Positions 14,990 to 24,484 of a stretch of 39,403 bases of DNA are shown in pieces. The notes under the pieces were generated by a model that saw nothing but the letters and a program-made list of their open reading frames with translations, was not told where the DNA came from and searched no databases. This DNA is from Clostridia bacterium (GTDB taxonomy: Bacteria; Bacillota; Clostridia; UBA1212), in assembly GCA_017848335.1 (NCBI GenBank), contig JAGDAX010000169.1:1-39403 (forward strand), given 5' to 3'. Position numbers and translations under genes: made by a program. Numbering within the stretch: position 1 is the stretch's first letter; every line of letters begins with the position of its first letter.

Positions 14990-17113
14990 ATGGCTTCAAA
15001 ATTGGTTATATTGGAGTCTCCGTCTAAAACCGGGACCGTATCCGGCATTCTGGGCTCCGAGTATACCGTTTTGGCATCCAAGGGACATATCAGAGACCTT
15101 CCCGAGACAATGCTGGGAGTTAAGATAGAGGACGATTTCGAGCCCGTCTACGTTAATTTGCGGAGACAGACTCAGATTATCAATCAGCTTAAAAAGAGCG
15201 CGATGGAGGCTTCCTGCATCTATCTCGCGTCCGACCCCGACCGTGAGGGAGAGGCTATAGCGTGGCATCTTTCCTATATTCTCAAAAACGTCACGTGTCC
15301 GGTTTACCGCGTAACGTTTAATGAGATTACCCGAAAGGGCGTGCTCGAGGGCATGAACAATCCCAGGGAAATTGATTTGAACCTGGTGGATTCATACCAG
15401 GCGAGGCGTGTTCTTGACAGGCTTGTCGGATATCAGATCAGCCCTGTTCTGTGGAAAAAGGTCAAAAAGAACCTCAGTGCAGGCAGAGTTCAGTCTGTGG
15501 CTACGAGGCTTATCGTCGACCGCGAGGAAGAGGTGAACGCCTTCGTTCCGCAGGAATACTGGACCATTTGCAGCATGTTTTCAAAGGACGGAACAAAAAA
15601 TGAGTCCTTTAAAGCAGAATATTTCAACCGCGGGGGCGGCTCCAAAAAGGAAACTGTCAGCGACGAGGCGACGTGCAATGAAATTATCGCGGCTATCGGC
15701 GACGGGATATTTAACGTGTCCGACGTAAAAAAGTCTGAACGGAAGCAGTCTCCGATGCCTCCCTTCAATACAAGTGCGCTTCAGCAGGACGCGGCTCACA
15801 GACTGGGTTTTGCTCCTTCAAAGACAATGAGAATAGCCCAGCAGCTTTACGAGGGCGTAAACGTGCCCGGTATCGGAAATACGGGTCTTATTACGTACAT
15901 AAGAACCGACTCACTGAGGGTCTCAGACGATGCCTACAATGCGGCTAAAGCCTATATTAAGGAAAAATACGGCGAAGCCTTCGTTCCGGCCAAAAGGCGT
16001 ATATTCAAAAACAAGAACAATTCGCAGGACGCTCACGAGGCGATAAGGCCTTCACACTTTGAGGTGCTTCCCGAGCGCGTAAGTCAGGTTCTTACGTCGG
16101 ATCAGTATAAGCTCTACAAGCTCATTTTTGAGCGGTTTATCGCATCGCAAATGAGCGACGCATCCTTCTATCAAACCGTCATAACGCTTAAGCACGACGA
16201 TATTGTTTTCAGGGCAACAGGCAGTACGGTCAAATTCAAGGGATTCCTGTCGGTCTACGATTATAAGCCTGCCTCAAAGACTGACGGGGAGGCCGAAAAC
16301 GAGAAGCTTCCGGCTTTGAAAGCAGGTGACGTGCTCAAGTCCTTCGGGCTCCAAAAGAAGCAGCATTTTACGCAGCCGCCTGCCAGATACAATGAGGCGT
16401 CTCTGGTTAAAGCCTTAGAGGAGCTTGGCATCGGCAGGCCAAGCACTTACGCTACCATTGTTTCCACGATCGAGAGCCGCGAATACGTCAAGAACGAGAA
16501 GAGAGTCCTCTACCCCACGGAGATCGGCAAGATCGTTACCGACATTATGAAGAAGGGCTTCCCGGAGATCGTGGACGTCAAGTTTACCGCTAACGTGGAG
16601 GACAGGCTCGACAGGGTGGCTTCCGGCGACGTTAAGTGGAAGGAAGTTATTCGCGATTTTTACGGCCCCTTCAGTAAGGAGCTGAAGGCCGCCGAGGATA
16701 ATATCGAAAAGGTAAGGATCCTTCCTAAGGAGAGCGACGAGGTCTGCCCCAACTGCGGACGCACACTGGTCTATCGCAAGAGCCGGTACGGAGAATTTCT
16801 GGGATGCCCCGGTTATCCTCATTGCAAATATATTAAGCCCATTGCCGATGAGGTTGGCAAAAACTGTCCTCAGTGCGGCAAGCCTCTGGTATACAAAAAA
16901 TCCTCCAAAGGGCGCAAATTTATATCCTGCTCCGGTTATCCGGACTGCAAGTTTACGTCGCTTTACGTGCCCACAGGAGAGCTTTGCCCGCAATGCGGCA
17001 GCCATATGATTTATAAGACAGGCAAGAACCGCAGGAAGTATATTATCTGCAGCAATAACAGCTGCAAGTATCTTCCTTCGGCCGCCCAAAAGGATTCGGA
17101 CGGTGAGTCCTGA
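14990..17113 (+). CDS. topA: DNA topoisomerase I
   Basis: This 707-residue type IA topoisomerase relaxes negative supercoils. The TOPRIM domain begins LVILESPSKTGTV and holds the metal motif SDPDREGEA. The catalytic tyrosine is Tyr303 in GLITYIRTDS. QDAHEAIRP and GIGRPSTYATI are also diagnostic. The C-terminus carries three four-Cys zinc ribbons (CPNCG, CPQCG and CPQCG units, residues about 585-705), which bind single-stranded DNA. The ATG at 14990 has GGAGG at 14978-14982, and the longer frame from the TTG at 14951 has no such site. The stop overlaps the start of trmFO, the classic Firmicutes gene pair. Confidence 0.98.
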   Translation: MASKLVILESPSKTGTVSGILGSEYTVLASKGHIRDLPETMLGVKIEDDFEPVYVNLRRQTQIINQLKKSAMEASCIYLASDPDREGEAIAWHLSYILKNVTCPVYRVTFNEITRKGVLEGMNNPREIDLNLVDSYQARRVLDRLVGYQISPVLWKKVKKNLSAGRVQSVATRLIVDREEEVNAFVPQEYWTICSMFSKDGTKNESFKAEYFNRGGGSKKETVSDEATCNEIIAAIGDGIFNVSDVKKSERKQSPMPPFNTSALQQDAAHRLGFAPSKTMRIAQQLYEGVNVPGIGNTGLITYIRTDSLRVSDDAYNAAKAYIKEKYGEAFVPAKRRIFKNKNNSQDAHEAIRPSHFEVLPERVSQVLTSDQYKLYKLIFERFIASQMSDASFYQTVITLKHDDIVFRATGSTVKFKGFLSVYDYKPASKTDGEAENEKLPALKAGDVLKSFGLQKKQHFTQPPARYNEASLVKALEELGIGRPSTYATIVSTIESREYVKNEKRVLYPTEIGKIVTDIMKKGFPEIVDVKFTANVEDRLDRVASGDVKWKEVIRDFYGPFSKELKAAEDNIEKVRILPKESDEVCPNCGRTLVYRKSRYGEFLGCPGYPHCKYIKPIADEVGKNCPQCGKPLVYKKSSKGRKFISCSGYPDCKFTSLYVPTGELCPQCGSHMIYKTGKNRRKYIICSNNSCKYLPSAAQKDSDGES

Positions 17114-18450
17114 TGTACAGTATATTGGTTGTAGGAGGCGGCCTTGCCGGGTGTGAAGCGGCGCTGAGGCTTTCGCGCAGGGGATACCGCGTGACGCTCT
17201 TCGAAATGAAGCCTGTAAAGTTTTCTCCCGCGCATAAGTCCGCGGAGCTTGCCGAGCTGGTCTGCTCCAATTCCTTGAAGGCGCTTAATCTCGAATCGGC
17301 TTCGGGGCTTCTTAAAGAGGAAATGCGGCTTTTGGGCTCGGTATGTATTGAGGCGGCGTACAGTTCGCGAGTTCCGGCGGGACAGGCGCTGGCGGTAGAC
17401 CGCGATAAATTCGCTTCATACGTTACTGAAGTCCTTGCAAAGTCTCCCGGAATTGAAATTGTCCGTGAGGAATTTACTGATCTTAGGCTTATCAAGGAAT
17501 ATGACGCAGCCATAATAGCTACAGGACCGTTGACTTCCGACAGTCTGGCAGCCGGGATCGCCGGGATCACAGGGGATTCGGCGCTTTCATTCTTTGACGC
17601 CGCCGCCCCTATAATATACGCGGATTCTATTGATGCGGACAAGGTTTACAGGGCCTCCAGATACGGGAAGGGTACCGACGACTATATCAACTGTCCTATG
17701 GATAAAAACGAATATGACGCGTTCTACGATGCGCTGATAAGTGCAGAGACCGCGGAGGTTCACGATTTTGATTCGCTGAAGCTTTATGAGGGCTGTATGC
17801 CGGTGGAGTCAATGGCGGCAAGGGGTCGTGATACGTTAAAATTCGTACCGCTCAAGCCCGTAGGACTCAGGCGCCCCGACGGAACAATGCCCTATGCCGT
17901 CGTTCAGCTGCGGCAGGACAACGAGGAAGGCACGCTCTACAATATTGTCGGGTTTCAGACGAGGCTTAAATTCTCCGAGCAGAAAAGGGTATTCGGGATG
18001 ATTCCCGGACTTTCCCATGCGGAATTTGCGAGATACGGTGTGATGCACCGCAACACTTATCTGAAATCGCCGGGTATTCTTTCGAGAGCTTTTGAGTTTA
18101 CTGACACTTATTGCGGCGTTCCGCTTTTCTTCGCGGGCCAGATGACAGGTGTTGAGGGCTATATGGAGTCTGCGGCGTCGGGAATTGCCGCCGCCGTCGG
18201 TGCGGAAACGAGGCTTAAGTACGGCAATGCACTTTATCTTCCTGATTCGACTATGATCGGCGCCCTGGCGGCGTACGTCGCGGATTTTAAGGGCAAGGAT
18301 TTCCAGCCAATGGGAGCCAACTTCGGTATTGTCAACAGCCATGACGTTTTTGAGGGAAAGAGAATTCGCGACAAGAATCTCAAAAAGAGGATGATTGCTG
18401 AAAATTCGCTTGAGAAGCTCAGAGCTTTCATAACTGAGCATGATTTGTAA
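17113..18450 (+). CDS. trmFO: FADH2/folate-dependent tRNA U54 methyltransferase TrmFO
   Basis: TrmFO makes 5-methyluridine at position 54 of tRNA, using methylene-tetrahydrofolate and FAD instead of S-adenosylmethionine. The N-terminal FAD-binding motif is VVGGGLAGCEAALRL (6-20). It is followed by the family hallmarks FEMKP, HKSAELAELVCSNSLK (with a conserved Cys), YINCPMDKNEYDAFY and QMTGVEGYMESAASG. The length of 445 residues is normal. The ATG overlaps the topA stop by one base (TGATG), so the two are translationally coupled. The downstream amidase gene follows after 15 bp. Confidence 0.97.
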   Translation: MYSILVVGGGLAGCEAALRLSRRGYRVTLFEMKPVKFSPAHKSAELAELVCSNSLKALNLESASGLLKEEMRLLGSVCIEAAYSSRVPAGQALAVDRDKFASYVTEVLAKSPGIEIVREEFTDLRLIKEYDAAIIATGPLTSDSLAAGIAGITGDSALSFFDAAAPIIYADSIDADKVYRASRYGKGTDDYINCPMDKNEYDAFYDALISAETAEVHDFDSLKLYEGCMPVESMAARGRDTLKFVPLKPVGLRRPDGTMPYAVVQLRQDNEEGTLYNIVGFQTRLKFSEQKRVFGMIPGLSHAEFARYGVMHRNTYLKSPGILSRAFEFTDTYCGVPLFFAGQMTGVEGYMESAASGIAAAVGAETRLKYGNALYLPDSTMIGALAAYVADFKGKDFQPMGANFGIVNSHDVFEGKRIRDKNLKKRMIAENSLEKLRAFITEHDL

Positions 18451-18465
18451 AAGGAATATACGCGC

Positions 18466-19350
18466 ATGAACAAAAAGTTTCTATACATAATACTGGCGGC
18501 GCTTTTTTGCGTGGCTCTTGTGCTTGGAATAGTTGTACTTATCGTTTCTTCGGGGCAGTCCGGGATCAATAAGCCCGGAAGCAGTCCCACGCCCGAGCCC
18601 TCATTGAGTACCGAGATCCCGGAGGCAACTGCCGGGCCCGAAGAGACAGAAGAGCCTACCGCCGAGCCGTATATTCCGCTTGCGGGATTAATAATAGGGA
18701 TCGATGCCGGTCACCAGGCTGCCGCCAATCTTGACAAGGAGCCCTGCGCTCCCTGGGGGCCTGAGGCAAATCCTTCGGTCAACAATCTTACCATGAAGAC
18801 AAAGACGACTGCAGGGACGGAGGGTAAATTTACACGCGTTCCGGAATACGTGGCGACTCTAAATATTTCGCTTAAGGTAAGGGATAAGCTTGAGGCTCTG
18901 GGAGCAACCGTTGTCATGACGCGCGAGACCCATGACGTCAACATTTCCAACATAGACCGGGCGAACATCTGCAATGAAGCGAAATGCGACGTGGTCGTGC
19001 GCATCCATTGTAACGGAGCTGACAATCCTGACGTGTCCGGAGTCGAGGCCTGGATAAGGGGCGGCGGAGACGGAACGCCCGAATACCGCGAGCTTTCAGA
19101 GTACGAGAGGAAGCTTGCTGACGAGCTTCTTGCGTATTTTGTGAATGCCACGGACTGCGTAAAAAGAAACGTCAACAAGTCCGATTCGTACACCGGTCTT
19201 AACTGGTCCACCGTGCCGAGTATTATTCTCGAGTGCGGCTTTATGTCCAATGAAACCGAGGACAACCGCCTTGTATCAGAGGAATACCAGTATAAGATCG
19301 CGGACGGAATCGCAGAATGGCTTATTAATTCAAATGCGTTGAAACGCTGA
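18466..19350 (+). CDS. N-acetylmuramoyl-L-alanine amidase (Amidase_3), membrane-anchored
   Basis: This 294-residue protein cuts the bond between muramic acid and the stem peptide of peptidoglycan outside the cell. Residues about 5-28 form one membrane helix with a short positive N-terminus (signal anchor). A Pro/Glu/Thr-rich linker follows to about residue 73. The zinc amidase domain contains GIDAGHQ, VPEYVATLNI, VRIHCNG and ILECGFMSN. These supply the expected His, Glu and His ligands and the catalytic Glu. The insert between the first His and the Glu is long. An AAGGA site lies before the ATG at 18466. The position between trmFO and proB suggests co-transcription rather than a shared pathway. 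Confidence 0.92.
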   Translation: MNKKFLYIILAALFCVALVLGIVVLIVSSGQSGINKPGSSPTPEPSLSTEIPEATAGPEETEEPTAEPYIPLAGLIIGIDAGHQAAANLDKEPCAPWGPEANPSVNNLTMKTKTTAGTEGKFTRVPEYVATLNISLKVRDKLEALGATVVMTRETHDVNISNIDRANICNEAKCDVVVRIHCNGADNPDVSGVEAWIRGGGDGTPEYRELSEYERKLADELLAYFVNATDCVKRNVNKSDSYTGLNWSTVPSIILECGFMSNETEDNRLVSEEYQYKIADGIAEWLINSNALKR

Positions 19351-19369
19351 CAGAGGAGATTTTTGTGTT

Positions 19370-20176
19370 ATGATTGCGGGTCTCAAAAGAAACAGACTTA
19401 AAGAGGTCAAAAGAATTGTAATAAAGATCGGCACCACCAGTCTCACGTATGAGAACGGCCACGTTAATCTGAAGCGCATCAGAAAGCTTACCGAGATCAT
19501 ATGCGACCTCATGAATATGGACAAGGAGGTTATTCTGGTGTCCTCTGGTGCCATCGGAATCGGCGTGGATAAGCTGCAGCTTCCCGGAAGGCCGCAAACC
19601 GTGTCCGGCAAGCAGGCCGTGGCGGCTGTGGGCCAGCTGATGCTCATGAATATTTACGAGCGGTTCTTCTCGGAGCTTTCTCAAAACGTGGCGCAGATCC
19701 TTCTCACCAAGGACGTCACCGAGGGTGCCGAAACGCGGCAGAACGTTATCAATACCTTCAACGAGCTTCTGAAAATGCGCGTTATTCCTATTGTTAACGA
19801 AAACGACAGTGTTTCCGTGGATGAAATCAAATTCGGCGACAATGACTTCCTGTCATATATTGTCGCGACCATTACGGGCTCCGACCTTCTGATTATTTTA
19901 ACTGACATCGACGGATTTTACGACAAAAATCCCAGAGATTACAACGACGCGATACTTATGCATAATATTACGGACCTTTCCGAAAAGATCGAAGAGGCCG
20001 CCGGGGGGTCTGATTCCGAGCTTGGGACCGGAGGCATGCTGACAAAGGTACACGCCTCAAGGCTTGCTGCCGAGAAGGGCGTGGCAGCGGTTATCTGCAA
20101 CGGAGAGGACCCGGCGATTATTTACGATATTCTTGACGGCAAGGACGTCGGAACAATGTTTATACCGGAGGATTAA
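19370..20176 (+). CDS. proB: glutamate 5-kinase, without PUA domain
   Basis: ProB phosphorylates glutamate in the first step of proline synthesis. The amino-acid-kinase fold is complete: VIKIGTTSLTYENG near the N-terminus, LVSSGAIGIGVDKL, NENDSVSVDEIKFGDND and ILTDIDGFYDKNPR. The length of 268 residues shows that the C-terminal RNA-binding-like PUA domain found in longer ProB proteins is absent, a known short form. GAGGAG lies about 11 nt before the ATG. The stop codon directly touches the ATG of proA, so the two form a coupled unit. proC is not in the window. Confidence 0.97.
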   Translation: MIAGLKRNRLKEVKRIVIKIGTTSLTYENGHVNLKRIRKLTEIICDLMNMDKEVILVSSGAIGIGVDKLQLPGRPQTVSGKQAVAAVGQLMLMNIYERFFSELSQNVAQILLTKDVTEGAETRQNVINTFNELLKMRVIPIVNENDSVSVDEIKFGDNDFLSYIVATITGSDLLIILTDIDGFYDKNPRDYNDAILMHNITDLSEKIEEAAGGSDSELGTGGMLTKVHASRLAAEKGVAAVICNGEDPAIIYDILDGKDVGTMFIPED

Positions 20177-21451
20177 ATGAACAGTACAGCTATAAGTGAC
20201 AGAGAATATATAGAGGATATCTGCAGGCGCAGCAGGAACGTTTCAAGACTGGGAATGACTCTTTCCTCTACGTTGAAGAATAAAGCGCTGCTGAGGATCG
20301 CAGACCTTCTTGCGGAAAATGAAGAGGAGATTTTAGCAGCCAACCGTATCGACGTGGAAAAAGCTCACGAACACGGCATAGGCGAGGTGATGGCAGACAG
20401 GCTGACCATAAATTCCAAAAGGCTTGCCGGGATAAGCGACGGCATAAGACAGGTGGCCGCTCTCAAGGATCCCGTGGGCGAGATCCTCTGGGGCACCAAA
20501 AGGCCCAACGGGCTTGAGATCATTAAGAAGCGCGTGCCGCTGGGCGTTATCGGAATTATCTATGAATCCAGACCTAACGTAACCTGCGACTGCGCGGCTC
20601 TGTCTCTTAAATCCGGCAACGCGGCTATTCTGAGGGGCGGCAGCGAGGCAGTAAACACTAACCGCGCGCTTGTAAAGGTGATCCGGAGGGGTCTTGCCGA
20701 CGCAGGCATTCCTGAGGACTTCGTCATTCTTATCGAGCGGACGGACAGAAGCCTCGTAAACCTGTTTATGACAATGAACGACTACGTGGATATATTGATT
20801 CCGAGGGGCGGCAAGGGCCTCATTTCGAACGTTGTCGAAAATTCCAGAATACCAGTTATCAGAACAGGCACCGGCAACTGTCACACTTATATTGATGACG
20901 GGTTCGACCCGCAAATGGCGCTCGATATTGTCATAAATGCCAAGACTCAGCGTCCGTCAGTATGCAACGCGATGGAAACGCTCCTGGTGTCCGAAAAGGC
21001 TGCCGTGTCGTTTCTTCCCGTAATCGCAGATGCTCTTATAGAAAGGGGAGTCGAGCTTAGAGGATGCGAAAAAACTGTCGCCCTCTGCGGCAGCAAAATC
21101 GTACCCGCTTCGGAGCTTGATTACGAGACCGAATACAACGATCTGATACTTGCCGTTAAGGTCGTATCCGACGTAAACGAGGCCATTGAACACGTCAATA
21201 AATACGGTTCAGGGCACTCGGAGGCTATCATTACAAGGAGCTATGAGAACGCAAAGCTGTTTCAGGACAAGGTAGACGCCGCCTGCGTATACGCAAACTG
21301 TTCCACAAGGTTCACAGACGGATTTGAGTTTGGCTTCGGCGCCGAAATAGGCATAAGCAATCAGAAGCTTCACGCAAGAGGGCCGATGGGGCTGGAAGAG
21401 CTCACGTCCGTGAAGTATATAATCAACGGCGACGGGCAAATAAGGACCTGA
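20177..21451 (+). CDS. proA: gamma-glutamyl phosphate reductase
   Basis: ProA reduces glutamyl 5-phosphate with NADPH to the semialdehyde that cyclises towards proline. The catalytic Cys263 lies in RPSVCNAMETL. Other hallmarks are VPLGVIGIIYESRPNVT, LIPRGGKGLI, YNDLILAVKVV and FGFGAEIGISNQKLHARGP. The length of 424 residues is normal. The start directly abuts the proB stop with no intervening base. No terminator is evident after the gene; instead a 14-bp repeat array follows about 40 bp downstream. Confidence 0.98.
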   Translation: MNSTAISDREYIEDICRRSRNVSRLGMTLSSTLKNKALLRIADLLAENEEEILAANRIDVEKAHEHGIGEVMADRLTINSKRLAGISDGIRQVAALKDPVGEILWGTKRPNGLEIIKKRVPLGVIGIIYESRPNVTCDCAALSLKSGNAAILRGGSEAVNTNRALVKVIRRGLADAGIPEDFVILIERTDRSLVNLFMTMNDYVDILIPRGGKGLISNVVENSRIPVIRTGTGNCHTYIDDGFDPQMALDIVINAKTQRPSVCNAMETLLVSEKAAVSFLPVIADALIERGVELRGCEKTVALCGSKIVPASELDYETEYNDLILAVKVVSDVNEAIEHVNKYGSGHSEAIITRSYENAKLFQDKVDAACVYANCSTRFTDGFEFGFGAEIGISNQKLHARGPMGLEELTSVKYIINGDGQIRT

Positions 21452-21854
21452 GGCGGAGTTGTGAAACGCGTGTTTTTTGGCCTTTGTTAATTGAACGTGA
21501 GTTTGGAACGTGAGAACCGGGACGTGAGTTTTCGGACGTGAGTTTTGGGACGTGAGTTTTTGGATCTAAGACGCGGTTTAAGCGTTATCCTTTTGCAACG
21601 CATCTTAAAGCGTTTAGCGTTCAATTGTACGTTCTTTGGTTTTGAGATCATGGGTATTTAAATATGAAGAAAAGCGCCTTTTTGTGCGGTGTTATTCCGT
21701 CATTATTTGCTTATTATTGTTCTATTGAAGCCGCCACGCAAATTCGGTTTATTTATCAAGATATATCACGCAGATTATCTCTGCGTTGAGAAAACATATA
21801 GCTGTTTTGACAGTAGTTAGCTCACAAATAAATGCAATCCAGGAGGTGCACTAT
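21452..21854 (+). other. proA to ABC exporter intergenic region
   Basis: After the repeat array the stretch turns AT-rich (from about 21600). It holds a small stem at 21770-21786 (CGCAGA/TCTGCG) but no gene and no promoter that I would call. The change in composition marks the edge of the exporter insertion. Confidence 0.6.
21493..21561 (+). repeat. 14-bp tandem repeat after proA
   Basis: GGACGTGAG/GAACGTGAG units start at 21493, 21506, 21520, 21534 and 21548, spaced 13, 14, 14 and 14 bp. The unit resembles the proA stop sequence GGACCTGAG (21445-21453), with TGA in the same place. Confidence 0.9.
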
Positions 21855-23657
21855 TTGAATAAAGTCACGTCGCGTTTAAAACAAAAAATGACACAGGTTA
21901 TGTATATTATTCAAATTTTGAAAAAAACAAAATATGGGAATAAATACATGGCGCTGCGCATTTTTAATATGGTATGCGACAGTTTGTTTCCTTTAATATT
22001 GATGGTTATTCCGGGTCTTATAATTAATGAGCTCTCTTCGGGTAAACTAATATACAGACTTATTGTTTTTGTCCTGATTCTCTGCCTTTACCCGATCCTA
22101 AATCATATTAAAGATTTAACGATAGGATTGTATCTTGGTAAATTAGAAAAAGAAATATCCAGGGAGTTCGAAATCAGTCTCCACTCGTATATTGCCGATA
22201 TGGATTACTCCTCTCTTGAAAGCCCGGAAATAGCCATACAAACAAACAGAATACTAGACAATGCACCAAATGCCCCGATTGATGTAATGAATCTCATTAT
22301 CAATTTCTGTAGATCGGTAATTGGAGTGATTTCAATTATAGCAATCATTTCGTACCTTGATCCTCTTGTCATAATCTTTTTAGTGCTGTTTGTAATCGCA
22401 AACTACTTTGTGAATAAGAAAAAAGGCAAGCTTATTTATGAACACGGAGTGGAACGTAGCAAATTGAATCTCTTTTTCTGGAGTGATTCCGGGAATCTAT
22501 CTGATCCAGCATACGGAAAAGAAATGAGAGCCTATGGTTTAAAGGATTTTTTTGTCGAAAGATACAAGAATATTTGTTCTCGGATGGATGATCTTCAGTA
22601 TCAAAAAGACAGAAACATCTGCTTTACAAATACCTTCAACGTGATTGTTGGAGCATTACAGCAGGCGCTTTTATATTTTTTCCCCATTTACAAGGTTTTG
22701 TCTGGCAATATGGAGATTGGAACCATGACTATCTTTATATCAGCAGGCAATCAGTTTGCTTCTTGCATTAACGGAATAACAAAAGGGCTTCTGGATATTT
22801 CAAATTACTGTATGCATATTGATGAAATACAAAAGTTCATGGGAAGGCCTTCAATGCAGGATAGCGGAGGAAGGGAAACTCCATCATTTGGAAATGATTC
22901 AATTATCGAGTTTAAAAATGTTTCCTTCGTATATCCTGGTAGCGAAACCTTAGCTCTGCAGAACATTAATATACGAATTCCATGTAATCAAAAACTGTGC
23001 ATTGTTGGTGAAAATGGTTCAGGGAAATCAACATTTATTAAACTGCTGCTCGGATTATATGAACCGACTAGTGGAGTGATTAGCTTAGACGGGAAGGATA
23101 TAAAGTCATTTGACCGAAAGAAATATATTGGATTGTTTGCTCCTGTATTTCAGGATTATGCAAAATACAGCTTGCCTCTTTCTTTAAACATTGCGCTGGA
23201 AGAATCATACAGTAATGAACAATTAGAAGAAGCTGTTGAAAAAAGCGGATTATCGGAACTAATAATGAACTTGTCAAAAGGACTGAACACGTATGTTGGA
23301 AAACGTGTTGACGAATCAGGCTTTGAACCTTCCGGCGGAGAAGGGCAAAAAATGGCAATTGCAAGAGCCATATATCATGATAGACCAATCTATCTTTTGG
23401 ATGAACCAACGGCTGCTTTAGACCCGATTGCAGAGCACGAGATTTACTCAACTTTCACCAGAGTAATGAAGGCGCGCACAACTGTTTTTACTACGCACAG
23501 GATGTCGGCAGTCAAGTTGGCCGATAAGCTGGCGGTATTCAAAAACGGACAAATAATTGAATATGGGTCGCACTCAGAGCTTCTCGCTAAAGACGGTATA
23601 TATGCAGAAATGTTCAATATGCAAGCCAGGCTTTATCGAGATAGTGCTAAGCAATGA
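21855..23657 (+). CDS. ABC transporter, fused permease and ATPase (half-transporter exporter)
   Basis: This 600-residue protein probably works as a homodimeric exporter in the membrane. Residues about 40-320 contain several hydrophobic helices (for example LILMVIPGLIINEL and LIVFVLILCLYPIL). The ATPase part has Walker A GENGSGKSTF, Q-loop VFQDYAKYSL, signature PSGGEGQKMAIARA, Walker B YLLDEPTAALDP and switch His in TTHRMSA. The signature differs from LSGGQ, as in many peptide or lantibiotic exporters. The start is the TTG at 21855, set by a perfect AGGAGGTG 6 nt upstream. An in-frame TTG at 21786 has no such site. The gene is AT-rich compared with its neighbours, stands alone, and probably came by transfer. 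No peptide substrate gene was found beside it. Confidence 0.88.
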   Translation: MNKVTSRLKQKMTQVMYIIQILKKTKYGNKYMALRIFNMVCDSLFPLILMVIPGLIINELSSGKLIYRLIVFVLILCLYPILNHIKDLTIGLYLGKLEKEISREFEISLHSYIADMDYSSLESPEIAIQTNRILDNAPNAPIDVMNLIINFCRSVIGVISIIAIISYLDPLVIIFLVLFVIANYFVNKKKGKLIYEHGVERSKLNLFFWSDSGNLSDPAYGKEMRAYGLKDFFVERYKNICSRMDDLQYQKDRNICFTNTFNVIVGALQQALLYFFPIYKVLSGNMEIGTMTIFISAGNQFASCINGITKGLLDISNYCMHIDEIQKFMGRPSMQDSGGRETPSFGNDSIIEFKNVSFVYPGSETLALQNINIRIPCNQKLCIVGENGSGKSTFIKLLLGLYEPTSGVISLDGKDIKSFDRKKYIGLFAPVFQDYAKYSLPLSLNIALEESYSNEQLEEAVEKSGLSELIMNLSKGLNTYVGKRVDESGFEPSGGEGQKMAIARAIYHDRPIYLLDEPTAALDPIAEHEIYSTFTRVMKARTTVFTTHRMSAVKLADKLAVFKNGQIIEYGSHSELLAKDGIYAEMFNMQARLYRDSAKQ

Positions 23658-23788
23658 AGCTGGTATAAAACATAAATGCTATGGATATAAAAGAATTACT
23701 GTAGTTTTCAGAACGGCGCTTTTCTGATTCGAAAGCTGTAAAGCTGTAAAGCAGTACAGTCGTAATGCGTCCTGACTGATGAAGCCGC

Positions 23789-23915
23789 GGGAAATCATGG
23801 GAAATCATGGGAAATCATGAGAACTCAAGGGAAATCATGGCAAATCCCGGGGAAATCATGGGAAATTCCGTGGAAATCCCGGGATTTGCGGGGACTTGCG
23901 GGAGATCACTGTTCC
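23789..23915 (-). repeat. 10-bp tandem repeat after the P-loop kinase gene
   Basis: On the minus strand the kinase stop reads TGATCTCCCG, followed by about eleven degenerate 10-bp units ending in repeated TGATTTCCCA. On the plus strand these are GGGAAATCAT units at 23789-23880. Units near the gene are diverged and distal ones are nearly identical. Confidence 0.92.
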
Positions 23916-24439
23916 TTCAGGATGACGTGGCCGAGGAAGGCAGTGAAGTCGTTTGCAAGAGTCTCTATGTCGGGAGCGTTGTTGACGAACACGAAATCGT
24001 AGTCGCAGGATTCGACGTCATCGTCGGAGGTGTTGCCGAGCGCCTCGTGGCTGTAACCGGAGGTTTCGCGCTTGACGAGCAGCGTAAACACTCGGCACAG
24101 GGGACTGACGCAGCTTTTGAATTTTGCGATCTCAGAGGCTTCCCGGATATGCGCAAACATGATTTCGGAGTCGTTGCCGGCGGAAAGAAATTCATCGAGA
24201 CAGTTAACGAGATAGGAGTTGCAGAGATCGTTGTAGTCTGTGAAGATCTTCTTGAGATCGGCGAGCATTTTGCGGGAGGCAGGGTCCTTTTCGCCGTTCC
24301 AGCCGGCCAGCCTTGCGATGTTCTTGACGGGCGTGATGCTGGAAACGTTCATCACGCGATAGTGCTCGGCGGTGATGTCGCACAGCGTATCCTTGCCGCA
24401 GCCGCCGCGGCCGTTGATGATGATGACTGTCTTGTTCAT
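23906..24439 (-). CDS. P-loop nucleotide kinase-like protein
   Basis: This 177-residue protein starts with a beta strand and a P-loop, IIINGRGGCGKDT (Walker A at 10-18). The Lys-Asp-Thr ending is typical of dephospho-CoA kinase, adenylate kinase and deoxynucleotide monophosphate kinase relatives. A central helical lid-like region follows, then IMFAHIREASEIAKF, which resembles the acceptor part of dNMP kinases, and a C-terminal FVFVNNAPDIETL. The exact substrate cannot be told. The ATG at 24439 has GGAG 11 nt upstream. The gene lies 45 bp downstream of the XRE-cupin-ligase gene on the same strand, so the two may share a transcript. Confidence 0.7.
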   Translation of the reverse strand: MNKTVIIINGRGGCGKDTLCDITAEHYRVMNVSSITPVKNIARLAGWNGEKDPASRKMLADLKKIFTDYNDLCNSYLVNCLDEFLSAGNDSEIMFAHIREASEIAKFKSCVSPLCRVFTLLVKRETSGYSHEALGNTSDDDVESCDYDFVFVNNAPDIETLANDFTAFLGHVILKEQ

Positions 24440-24484
24440 TTGAAGAAATTGCTCCGGTAAGATGTCAAATAGGTGGTTCCTTGC

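Noticed and set aside
21786-21854. N-terminal extension of the ABC exporter from an upstream TTG
   Set aside because: There is no ribosome binding site there, whereas AGGAGGTG at 21841-21848 fixes the start at 21855.
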